Origin: Trogon surrucura | Taxonomy: Eukaryota > Chordata > Aves > Trogoniformes > Trogonidae | DNA length: 64,000 nt | Reading direction: 5' to 3' | NCBI GenBank assembly: GCA_020746105.1 | Contig: CM036621.1 | Span: 24,014,501 to 24,078,500 of the forward strand | Part shown: one piece after another, positions 1 through 9,715 of the stretch | How positions within the stretch are numbered: the first letter of the stretch is position 1 | Layout of the letters: each line of letters begins with the position of its first letter | Made by a program: the position numbers and the translations under genes | The notes under the pieces: generated by a model | What the model was told of the DNA's origin: nothing | The model's database searches: none | Seen by the model: only the letters and a program-made list of their open reading frames with translations

Positions 1-3000
1 TAACATACTATACTATTTGAGAACTAAAAACAATAAATCAAGTTAGTATGGAGGTCAGACTGAGGCTGAACAGAGCTGAGGCTTGCTGATGGGTGTATAG
101 TCTAAGAGATGCAACGGAAGGAGATGAAATCCCAAGTGAGCTAAGCAAATTGCTTTCTTCTCATTGTAAAATCTCACTGCTAGGTCTGCAGAAGGGAAAA
201 AAATAGGAACCTATCATATTCTGTAGCACAGACAATTCGAGGTCTAAAATTTCCCAGCATTTGTTAGCTCTTGGGATTACAGGTATTTCTAATCATATGC
301 CCTTTAAGTTAACTCTTGCCGTATTTCTAAAACAAGCTAGCAATTAAAAATATGCACCTCCAAATGTCATAGATCACCTGGTACAAAAAATGTATTTTCT
401 TCTGGAGCATAGGAAACAATTAACAACTAGCAAAAAATAATTTGAATCCCATTAGAAGGCAGCTGCTGTGATTGCACGTTTCAGTCTTGCCTGGGACACA
501 ACAGGCGGCTTTGTGAAGGGGAGGTTGCTTCGCAGGGCCCAAGTGCAGGGGACCAGCAACAACCCGTGTGCTGACGTGCTGCTGCATAAACCCAGATAAT
601 TGATGTCTTCTCTTTGATACAGAAAAGGTTGAGTCCTGTATGTGTTTTCAAGCATTATCTGACTCTGAGGTCAACACGGTATGGGGTACAGCCTGTCTCC
701 ATGGCCAACACATAGTTATCTGGCGAAGAATGATACTGAAGGCTAACTCCCTGCATGTACCTTTTTGTTTCTTACTTTATATTTAGGAGAAATGCCTGAT
801 AATTGTTTCTCACATTACTTTAGGGCAAGGACAGTCTGTGGCAGAAGATCCTGTGCTGCATGTATACTGTAGATGCTAAAACTATATAACTCTCAGTACT
901 GTTGTTTAATTCTCCTGGTTCTTCCTTGCACTTTTTTCTTCAAACCTCTCTCTGGCCTAAATTGGGCAGAGTGGTTTTAAAGCCTGTACAGCAGATTAGC
1001 TTGGCATTTGAGCTTTACCTGTGGAGTTGCATATCTAGTAGTGGTCTGCAGGAAAGGCTGTCAGAGGCTCTGATTGTGGTAGCCTCCCTTCAGTCATGAG
1101 TATCAGAAAAGGGCTTTGCTCTAATCCCATGAAAGCTGCTGTTATGCCGAGCACAGGCTTTGCTGTGGGGAGCTGTGAGTTGTATGTACTCCTGGGGTGG
1201 TGGTCTTGAGCTGGTGGCTGGTGACTCTTGAGCTGAAGTGTCTGGAGAGCAGTGCCAGGAACTGATCTCAGACTTTGTCTTTGGTAATGCAAACCAGTAA
1301 CCCAGGAAGTCACCATAAAACAGTGAACAAAGTCTCTGTGAGACACTGACAGTAAATAAAAGCTGGCAAAACTCAGAGCAGTAAATAACTGGTGGTGACC
1401 ACAGTAGAACTTGGCCTGTTTGAACAATGCACCAACACCTCCAAACTGGTGTTTGGCATGCATGGGGCAAGGTGGATTAATACTGTGGTTTATTTCTACT
1501 TAGACCTAAAGCAAGTCTGTGTTTCTTTTAAGCCTGGTGGAGAAAAGGTTGAAACACAGATGGAGGCATGATAATCAGTTTTGTCAGAGGTGCAGCACAG
1601 CTTGGTATGGGAACTTAATGAAGATTTGTTGGTCAACAACAATCTTCCAACCCAGTTAACGTGCTCTCCATTTAATTTGCTCTGCTGTGGTAGTAAATTT
1701 GATGCCCCCAGGTCAGTCTCTGCTTTCATGGCTCTTGTAGTCTCTGCAGTGTCAGCAGGAAGCATGTACCGAAGACTTAGAGCCTGGACTCTAGCAATGT
1801 GTATTTCTCCTAATGAAACCCAAAGCCAGGTGGAATTTTTGGGAGAGGAAACAGGATATGGAGGCCCTTTGGGGGATAGGGGGTGTTCATAACGCTCAGA
1901 AACTTGGACCACATTTCTGGTCTCCTCCCTTGCTACTCCACAAAGGGCTTGTAGCATTTTTAGACAAACTTGGATCCATTGTATGTTGTGAGGGAGCCTG
2001 CTGGGAAATTTGGTTATTCCTGCACTCCAGAGCAAAGGAAACGTGTGTTTCTGCTTTGTGTTTTTAGGAAAGTAGGAAGATGAAATTCAGAATAACACAC
2101 AGCAGATGGGAATCTCGCAGAGACAGACACTGGGAAATGTTTAGACAAGCTTTGTCCCCAGTCCTTGAGCTCAGGATGTAGCAACTAAACCATAGAGAGA
2201 CTTAAGGAAGACAATGAAATACGTTTTGGCTTCAAATAGAGTTCCTAGAGAATCCAATGAGAGTTGTTCACGTGAATTTGAAGACAGAATATAGCTAGCA
2301 GTATGGGGAATAAATGTAATGTGAGAAACTCTCATGCTATATTATTATAGTCTGAATTGTTTCCAGCATTTTGGGTTAAGTAATTCCCCACTATCCATCT
2401 CTAAAGTGCAAACAGTACAGCCTTGATGTGCCCCAGGGAAAGGAAGCAAACCAGCCATTGAATCTTTACCCAACCTTACTGCTCACATTTTGCTTTCAGT
2501 GAATAACTGTTCAAATCCTTTAATATTTCATTCCCATAAAAATATATTTACCAAGTTTATTTGTGGCAGCAGTGAGGCTGTGTTTATTATTTTAGAAACA
2601 CCACACGACTGGCTTTAGAGAAAAGACAAGGCAGGAGCAGAGTGTGCTGCAAATCCATCAGAGAACAGCATGTTTTCCACCTGTTGAGGCAGCAACCACA
2701 ATAACAGATGCACATAATAATTACCTGTACCTCAAAGCCAGCACCAAGTCCTGCACCTTCTGCTCCCCACCTACCAGACAGCTTGATAACAGAATTACAA
2801 AAGAGGAGCACTGAGCGAGTAGAGTAGGTGGTGCTTTGTGAAGAATGAAAGAGCAGCTCTTATTAAAGAGAAACTGGAAGGTGGAAGATGAGGAGGAAAG
2901 GTCTGAGGCACCATGATGCTAAAAGAAGAGTGGAGCTAAGGAATTCCGGGAGCCTGCCTTATTTTTAGAGTGGCGGTCAGGTTTTTGCCTAATACCTTTT

Positions 3001-3330
3001 CCAAGGCTGCTGTCATTTGTACTCTTCACGTCAGAGATAATTTCTGCTGGTAAACAGCTGCCCCACACACCTACTGGAGCCCATTCCTTCCCAGGGATCG
3101 ATGGCCCTGCTGTGGCAAGAGGGACACATTCCTCTGTACAGTCAGGGTCTCATCTTGGTAAGAGATGCCCTGACTGTGACCGTGTGCTGGGACTCTGTTC
3201 CTCTCCCTATCTGGGTACGCTGGAGCTACACTACCCTCTTGTTCTCAAGTGGCCCAGAGTGTCGTGTAAGGAGGAGGACTGGGCGCAGGACGGGGAGCAG
3301 GGATGCAGAGCAGATGAAACACCTTCAGTC
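1..3330. other. Non-coding stretch, no gene seen
   Basis: I see no exon, RNA gene or recognisable repeat here. The longest open frames, on the minus strand at 1,035-1,463 and 1,496-2,035, have no family motif and sit in sequence of ordinary composition, so I treat them as chance. By comparison with the human locus, DUSP29 should lie to the left on the minus strand. Its 5' region could reach into this stretch, but none of its coding exons is recognisable. Confidence 0.6.
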
Positions 3331-3720
3331 TTTCCTACTACAGTGCTGAGGCTTGCGAGGCTCTTTTTCTCTCCTTCCTCTGACTACCAGGAGGAAAGAG
3401 GTGACATTTGGCTGGGTGAGGACTCCCAGAGCCCAGACCATATGAGCTCTGGAGTGTTTGTACCATGGTAGTTCCTTACTTGCAGAAAGGAACAGAGCCT
3501 TCCTAGCAGGGTTTTGCAGGGGAAGGGAATGATCTCAGCCCCAATTTAATCTTGACAGAAGCAGATGATGAGAAGTCTGTGTGCTGAGTTGGAGTTTTCC
3601 TTTGAATTCCTATGGTGTTGAAGGCAATGCTATAAATAGACACAGTATCCTTTTTACCCTGGTACAATTCTGTCTCTAGCTCCCCATAGAGACAGCAAGT
3701 CTGCTGGTAGGTATTTAGCA
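3331..3720 (+). repeat. Copy 1 of a local ~200-bp duplicated sequence, with a TATA-like box
   Basis: The block beginning at 3,331 (CAGTGCTGAGGCTTG near its start) is clearly similar to 5,100-5,280. The shared core runs through GAAAGAGGTGACATTTGGCT, present in both. Similarity resumes after about 60 bases that only this copy has (GGGTTTTGCAGGG... against GGGTTTGCAGGGC...). Both copies are followed by a TATA box on the same strand (TATAAATAG at 3,631 here) and then by AGAGACAGCA. This copy has ordinary GC, whereas copy 2 is CpG-rich. The family is not identified. It could be a local segmental duplication or very old terminal-repeat remnants, and no internal coding part is visible between the copies. 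Confidence 0.6.
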
Positions 3721-4649
3721 GGAATTAATTTAACCCAGTCTTCTCTTTCTGTACTCTTTGACTGCAAGCATCCCAATGGCTTCCACAGCCATACAAATAT
3801 ATTTCCTCAATAAAAATGTTCTGAGGAAGGCTGCTGATACTAAAAATCCCATTTCTGAAAATTCTATCCTAGTTATAAATAATCTATAGAAGCCTCAAAC
3901 TATACAGAGTTAGTATTAAGAAAAGAAACAAAAGCCCCCCAAAAAACCCATCAACCAAAAAATCTCCCCCCCACCTCCCTCAAACTTCTAAATCTTTCAT
4001 TTTTCAACAGGTTTTGTTTTAGAACTGCACAGCATTTTACTCATAGTCTGTTTCATGTTTTCTCCAGTGTAACTGGCTGGGCAGTTTCTCCCTTCTCAGG
4101 AACAAGTCGTGTGAGCATCAGCTGAGAAGAAGGAAATGCAGGCACGGTGTTTCATGGCTATTATCTTAAAGATAGATTCATAAGAAATTTAAATAGAAGC
4201 TGAACTGGTATTCAGAAAAACAAGTCCTTTGAATTTAAGCATCTTTTTTTCAGTAAGAAATCCTCAGCCTGGGAATCCAGCTGGCAAGTGAACTAGAATC
4301 TCACAAATAATAGAGTTTCTGAGTACAATGTCAGAGACGATCATCTGGCCTAGCCCTCCAGTTGTCTCGCTGCTTGTGGAGCTGGCTGCGGTTAAGTTCA
4401 TGCTGCTCAGTGCATGTATTGAGTTCACTGGGGGTTGGTTTGTAAACGAGCTTAAAAGTACTTGCCTGGTAGTCGAAGGTCCCGCGCTGCAGTGTCTTGG
4501 ATTACCTTTGTTTGAATAATACCACTTGGTTTCCTTCTAACGTGACAGTTGCACAACAGGTTTCTAGCCTCTCTGTGTTCAGCTTATTCAGAGTCTATTT
4601 TTAATTGTGTTAATTATAAACCACAATCCCCTACCCTCTTTGGACCAGC
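3721..4649. other. Non-coding spacer between the two repeat copies
   Basis: No gene is seen. There is an A/C-rich low-complexity patch at about 3,920-3,985. A short match to the CR1-type phrase GATCATCTGGCCTAGCCCTCC around 4,338-4,360 may be a very old CR1 remnant, but it is too short to call. Confidence 0.5.
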
Positions 4650-4756
4650 AAGCATCGGGCAGAGAGAGACAACTGGAGGGCAGCAGCAGCGGGAAGCTGA
4701 GTTTTGGCAAAGGTCGGTCTTCAGGCGGTGTAAGCAGATGTGCCCCGGCCAGCCTT

Positions 4757-5100
4757 GCTGGGGCTGCGCTGGCGGGCACCAGGCGCCGCCGGTGCTGGTG
4801 GCCACGATGCGAGCGGCGCTGGGGAGGTTGGGCTTCAGCCCACTTATCTGGGGTGTCACCACCCGCGCTTCTTGGCGGGGCGGTTGCGGTTTACCCCAGA
4901 TGTGAGCAGCAGGGAGGTGACTGGTCTTACTGGGGTGAGACCAACACGCGTCCCTGCTGGTGGGCAGCCGGGGTTCGTCGGTGGCGTGGCTGGGTCTTGC
5001 CCCAGCCGCGTGTGTCGGTGCGGGGTTGGGGTTACGCCGACACGACGGGTCGCGGCGGGTGCCGAGTTCTGCCCCGGGCCTCTGGGATGTCTCCTAGGGG
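4757..5100 (+). repeat. Degenerate GC-rich tandem repeat, ~80-95 bp units
   Basis: Similar phrases recur at about 4,757 (TGGGGCTGCGCTGGCGGGCACC, shown here only as a GC-rich start), 4,850 (TGGGGTGTCACCACCCGCG), 4,931 (TGGGGTGAGACCAACACGCG) and 5,026 (TGGGGTTACGCCGACACGAC). Spacings are about 93, 81 and 95 bases. Each phrase is followed by a G/C-rich stretch. The last three units align fairly well and the first is doubtful. This looks like an old minisatellite inside the CpG island. Confidence 0.4.
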
Positions 5101-5610
5101 GTCTTTCCTGCCACAGTGCTGAGGCTTGTGAAGCTCTTTCTCGCGTTCCTCTGACTCCGGGGACGAAAGAGGTGACATTTGGCTGGGCGAGCGCTCCCAG
5201 GGAACGCGTCCTGCCCGGCGGGGGTTTGCAGGGCAAGGGAACGATCCCAACCCGCGTTCCAGCTCGGCGGGACGAAACGCACGCACGAGACACGCACCCC
5301 TCCCCGCACCGGCTGCTGCGCTTCCCGCGGGGCCTGACTCCAATTCGGAACAAAAGGCTCCGACGCGGGGCCGGGGCCGGGAGGGGGGCGCTGGGCCGTG
5401 CCCGCGCGCACCCCAGCTCCCGCACGGCGGCACCGCGCGCACTGGCCCGAGGTCGCCCCCTGGCGGCCACGCCGGGGCTTGCGCTGCTGTCGCCTGGCCC
5501 GCGCGGCAGATGCAGATGTGGCTGGGGAACGTTATAAAAGGTGCTGGGCTGTCTGTCCTGAAGGCAGAAATCTGCCTTAGAGACAGCACTGGAAACGGCG
5601 AGGAATGTTT
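5100..5610 (+). repeat. Copy 2 of the local duplicated sequence, GC-rich version
   Basis: This is homologous to 3,331-3,720. The core (CAGTGCTGAGGCTTGTGAAG, then GAAAGAGGTGACATTTGGCT) is near-identical. The differences are mostly A/T in copy 1 against C/G here. It lacks the ~60 bases present in copy 1 after the core. It is followed by its own TATA box at 5,533 and by AGAGACAGCA at about 5,579. It is part of the CpG island. Confidence 0.6.
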
Positions 5611-5620
5611 TCCCTCGCTT

Positions 5621-6435
5621 GCTTCGCTGCTCTAGAGTGGCCAGCTCACAGGGCGGGCAGTGTTCGGCCTCTGCATTCCTGAATCTGGTACCAGGAATGC
5701 AAACAACTGCCATCCCCGCGCCAGCTTTGTGCTGCGAATGTTTGTCCTCTGGGAATAGAGAGCCAGATGTGCTTCTCATAGTTTCCAGTCAGCACTGATC
5801 CATCAGATGACAGTAGCTATTGAGTGCTCTTATGGTGGCCCAGAGACACAAAGATGAAAGCCTGATGCCTGTCAGCGCCTCCCCTGCCATTCCTGCGTCC
5901 CTTCAGTTTTCACTTTAGCCCTCTCACAAAAGCAAATGCCACAGAACACGATGTTGCAATGCTATTGACCTTTATCTTTGAGAAAGAAAATCCCAAGTTT
6001 TATAATGTTGAACTGTCAGACAAATTTGGGTTGCACTGAATTTTGTTGTCAAACGCTTTCCTGCACCCGTTCCCACTGCCTGTGCAGCTGTTTGGAGCCT
6101 CGGCTGGGAACCCACCGTCCTCCTCAGAAATATTTTCCACAGCATCTCCTGGGTTAATTTTACTAGGGAAGATGAGAAATATTTGAATGCCCTCTCATGC
6201 AAATTTATCTTTGTAGAAGAAGAAGAAAAAAAAAAAGCCGATGATCAGTCAAAAGAAAAACACTATAGAGACTTGGAATAATTTCTGAGAGTGGATTGTG
6301 TTGTTTCCCAGCTGCTTTGCCTTTAAGCAGTCTCTTACCCCTAACTCAGGGGCTCCACCAATTGTAAAAGCAAGAACTAACTAGTGCCAGATTCAATTCT
6401 CAAAATACAAACCATTTTAGATATGGGGAGCAAAA
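5621..6435. other. Non-coding stretch downstream of DUSP13B
   Basis: No gene is seen. Part of this and the following stretch up to 6,875 may be the 3' UTR of DUSP13B, which reads leftward. I found no convincing minus-strand AATAAA close to its stop codon, so the transcript end cannot be placed. Confidence 0.4.
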
Positions 6436-6463
6436 GGGGGGGGGGGGGGGGGGGGGGGGGGGG
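6436..6463 (+). repeat. Poly-G run (28 bases)
   Basis: An uninterrupted run of 28 G on the plus strand, equal to poly-C on the strand from which DUSP13B is transcribed. Such a run can form a G-quadruplex and is also a common place for length errors in sequencing and assembly, so the exact length should not be trusted. Confidence 0.95.
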
Positions 6464-6606
6464 CTAGTTCATAAGAAAACTTCTAAGCATTATTGTACCA
6501 TAAATAATATGGCATCTTTCACCTCAAATAGCCTAACACTTCATAAAGTGATATGAGCTTCACTAGTTACTGAAACACAGCTATTTCTGAAGTGGAACCT
6601 GATATC

Positions 6607-6640
6607 TTTTTTTTTCTTTTTTCTTTTTTTTTTTTTTTTA
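6607..6640 (+). repeat. T-rich tract
   Basis: A run of T broken only by two single C bases (poly-A on the minus strand). It could be a slipped microsatellite or an old poly-A tail. No retrocopy body is seen beside it on either side. Confidence 0.8.
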
Positions 6641-6875
6641 CCAGCAGAGAGCAATGTTTTAAGGTGGAGAATGAAGGATACCATATACGACCAATCGTAA
6701 GTGTAATCTAGGAGAGCTTTACAAAATGGAAAGATCAAGTAAAATCTGCTTTTAGTAATAACATATGTTCTAGAGTATCATAAACTTGCATCCTTAGTTT
6801 ATAAATGCGATTCATTAAAAAGAGATACAGGAAACTCAAATAACATTTTGTCCTCTCTCTTCTAGCAATACTCTC

Positions 6876-9697
6876 CTACAGCTCTTCAGTAGCAGATGCT
6901 CTAGTTCCTTTTCTCTCTTCATTTAGTTTAATGTCCAAGTCCCGGAGCTGGCTGAGGAACCCTGAATTTGGGCAGATGTCTCTGTGAGCACTCACTGTTT
7001 TCAGAGCATCCACGAGTGTCATGTTTTCATGGATCATTAAAAAGGCAAGCACCAAAGATGCAGAGCGGCTCACCCCCATGGCACAATGAACAAAGACTCT
7101 ACCTGTGGGGAAAAAAAAGAGGCACAGCAAGGTGAGTGGGCTTTAGCATTGCTAAAGTGAGAAGGAGACAGGAAGGACAAAAACCATGAGAAAACAACCA
7201 TGGCAATTAGCAGATTCTCATATTTTCTAGGATGATTCACGTAAGATCATGCTGTACATCTCTGGCAAGGTGGTATTTCGTACTGACCTCATGCATCTAA
7301 CTTAGGCCTCAGATTAAAATAGCTGAAATTTTCTGTGGAAGGAGCAGCTTTCTGTGACTAAACTTGTTAGTATAGTTTTCTGCAGAAAAAAAAAATTATG
7401 TTTTGGCAGAATATTTTGGCCCAGCCCTGACTGTGATCACTGACAAGCCGCATAAACTCTGTAGGATAGTCTGTCTGTAAGAATGGACTCATAATTTACT
7501 GTATCTCAACAGCCCAGTGTGAGCTATAACTGGGGATTTAATAAAGCACTCCAGTGAAAGCAGCACATCTTGCAGCCAGTCAGAGTCGGAGCAAATTCTG
7601 GAACAAATGGAAATTATGATAACTAGGCCATAATCCAAACTCTGCTGACAAAAATTCAGCAGGCTGTGAGTCAGCCTCGTAGTTTTTGACTTAGTTCATT
7701 AACTTCTGCTGCTTCTCTAGCTTAATAGACAGCCTGAATAAAGCTCCAGCTTTGAGAAACGCTTAAGCATGTGAAGCATTTCAGCCGGGCTGAAGTGCCG
7801 CCGCTCCCAACTGAGCACATCGGGAGCGGGAGCGGGGCTGCGGTGTGGGGGGCTGGAGCCCATGTGTGAGTCCTGAGTGGATGCACACGGATCCTGCCAA
7901 TTCCTGCAGGATGGGTCTGTGGGCGAGCACCCATGGTGCCATAACCTTTGCCTGGCTCTGAGAGCTGGCCCATCCTCCCACCACGCTGGGCTCGGGGTAG
8001 CCCTGGCCGTGGCCACCTTCCCCGCAGCCCATGGCATAGGCACTCTCTCCCACCTGCACATGGTGGTTCCACACGTGCCTTCACGAGCCGTGCCCTGAAT
8101 CTGAGCTTTGCTGTCTGCCTGTTGCTGCAAGGAGAAGCCATTTGGCTCGTGTTGAAATCTCCCTCCAAAGCTTCTCTTTGCCTCCCTCTTACCTCCTGAA
8201 GTGTTTAAGGCTTTGCCTATGAAATTGGCAGCATCGTAGAAGAAGATACTTAAATCAAAGGATGGATCATCAAATGCTTCTACTCCATAGTACTCTATTT
8301 GCAGATCCTCGTAATATTTGGCTCCTGTGTTGATGCTATATGGCCCATCTGCTGCATTAAGGATATGAGTAATGTTGAGGCTTTGAAGAGTAGTTTTGCT
8401 CCTAGCAGCCCACCTGTTGAAAGACACGAAGGGCTCACTGGCAATACTCCTAACATTCCTCTAAAATAGCAGGGCTTAAAGCTTAGTGTCTGCTCCTGCT
8501 AGGGAAGAATGCAGGAACTGCATCTTGCTTATGGAGTAGCACATTTTGAAAAGCCCGTAGTGCTTTGCACATGAAAAATGTGATATGGTGGTGTGGAGAG
8601 CAGCAAGAGCACAGACTTGCCAGTGGGATACTGTTAGTTAAGCAAATGCCTCCCAGCAGCTAATCCCTAGGAATACAGCTTACTGTATGAAGTGGTCAAG
8701 TTTTTCCTGTAAACAATTGTTTAGTGAGTTCTAGAGCTAATGTCTCATTCATAGTGTGTATGGGTCACAAGGGCAAGAAGCCACACAGATACAGCAGCAC
8801 CTCATTCCTGGTTTGGACTTGAAACAGCTGCATCATGCTCACCAGCCAGGTTCTTCCCTTTTCCAACTGTAGACTGGGACTAAAGTTATTGCACAAAACT
8901 GTGATCTTTAACTGGTGTATTCATGAAGAGGAGGAGTTGGGAAAAATGAGACAATGATCTACGTAATTTGCAGTAATCCAAATAGTAGTAAATGGCAATA
9001 CATAGAAGTGGTCAGGAGAACAAATTATTTGCATGGAAATTCCTGTTCGCTATTTTCAGTTTTGCCATCTTTGAAAGAAAGCTTGGATTTGGGCTGGCAA
9101 AGTCTCTATTATGTAATTCATTTGGGTCCTCCTGCATCTGGCTCTTCATCCTGCTACTCCTACCTGAGTGTGAGGGCTACTGTGATCTTGTCGCTGCCTT
9201 AGAGCACCGTTTCCAAGGCAGATAAGACACCTCAGAGTTAATACCAATTTGGGATGGGCCCTTTAAGCGCTTTTGTCTAAAATGCAAGTAACTCAGCCAA
9301 ATCTGCTGTGGTTCCCAGAACATAGAAAGCCCAACTCACACACGCTATGAGTAAGTCCCCATTTTGTATGCCATGTTTTTCATGACATCCAGACTCCTTA
9401 TGTTACCAGCTTTGGAAGCCTGTATCGCAAAACATTCCTGCAGACTCAAAAGCCGCTCCCCAGTATACCACAGGCCTTCCTCCTCCTCCTCCCAAGGAAC
9501 CGATAGCAGCTTATTGATAGGACCATATGTTCTTACGCATCTCCCAGGTAAATATTTGGCCAGACTTGGTCCACATGATTATCAGACCCTCCTCTGAGCC
9601 AAAAGAGCCGCTGGAGATCTGACAGCGCTGGTGTTTCGTAGGAAGCTCTGCTCCCTGCGCTGCCAGTCGGAGATGAAGAGTCTCTGGTGTGAGGCAT
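6876..9697 (-). CDS. DUSP13B: Atypical dual-specificity phosphatase, DUSP13B (TMDP) type, complete
   Basis: Small dual-specificity protein phosphatase that removes phosphate from Tyr and Ser/Thr; the mammalian form is testis-expressed. There are three coding exons: 9,697-9,537, 8,413-8,193 and 7,102-6,876, with GT-AG junctions in phases 2 and 1, giving 202 residues (human about 198). The N-terminal part has SDLQRLFW and then HVDQVWPNIYLGDA. The catalytic loop is HCAMGVSRSAS, with nucleophile Cys134 and Arg140. The general acid is Asp102 in GVEAFDDPSFDLS. The C-terminal part ICPNSGFLSQLRDLD is typical of DUSP13B rather than DUSP13A or DUSP29. I chose ATG 9,697 because the frame opens upstream only with GTG and has a TAG a few codons before it. 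Every key residue is present. It is the downstream member of a head-to-tail phosphatase cluster with the fossil at 25-29 kb and DUSP13A. Confidence 0.93.
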
Positions 9698-9715
9698 CTC
9701 GCTCCTCTCTCCCAC

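Larger units (their letters stand above)
4650..5620. promoter_or_regulatory. CpG island with TATA box, no assigned gene
   Basis: GC and CpG density rise sharply from about 4,650 and fall again after about 5,620. The flanks are ordinary AT-leaning sequence. A TATA box (TATAAAAG) lies at 5,533-5,540 on the plus strand near the right edge, so a plus-strand start near 5,563 is plausible. The long open frames on both strands across the island are what stop-poor GC-rich DNA gives and have no domain. Candidate roles, as inference: promoter of an unannotated plus-strand transcript, or the distal promoter of DUSP29, whose gene should lie leftward on the minus strand. The island contains a degenerate ~80-95 bp repeat and repeat copy 2. 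Confidence 0.6.

Noticed and set aside
1496-2035. 179-codon minus-strand frame
   Set aside because: No recognisable motif, no supporting splice context, and a competing plus-strand frame over the same bases.
4328-4519. Possible old CR1 fragment
   Set aside because: Only a ~20-base phrase resembles CR1; not enough for a call.
3331-5610. Reading the repeat pair as the two ends of a retroviral element
   Set aside because: No gag, pol or env trace lies between them and the copies are short and unequal. I keep it only as one alternative.
4740-5779. Long open frames on both strands (265 and 307 codons) at 4.7-5.8 kb
   Set aside because: They overlap on opposite strands in a CpG island where stops are rare. 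Products are low-complexity Arg/Gly/Pro/Ala without domains.
7717-8168. Frames running on from DUSP13B exon 2 (to 236 codons)
   Set aside because: These read through the donor at 8,192 into the intron; the exon ends at 8,193 with consensus GTAAGA and exon 3 restores the family sequence.
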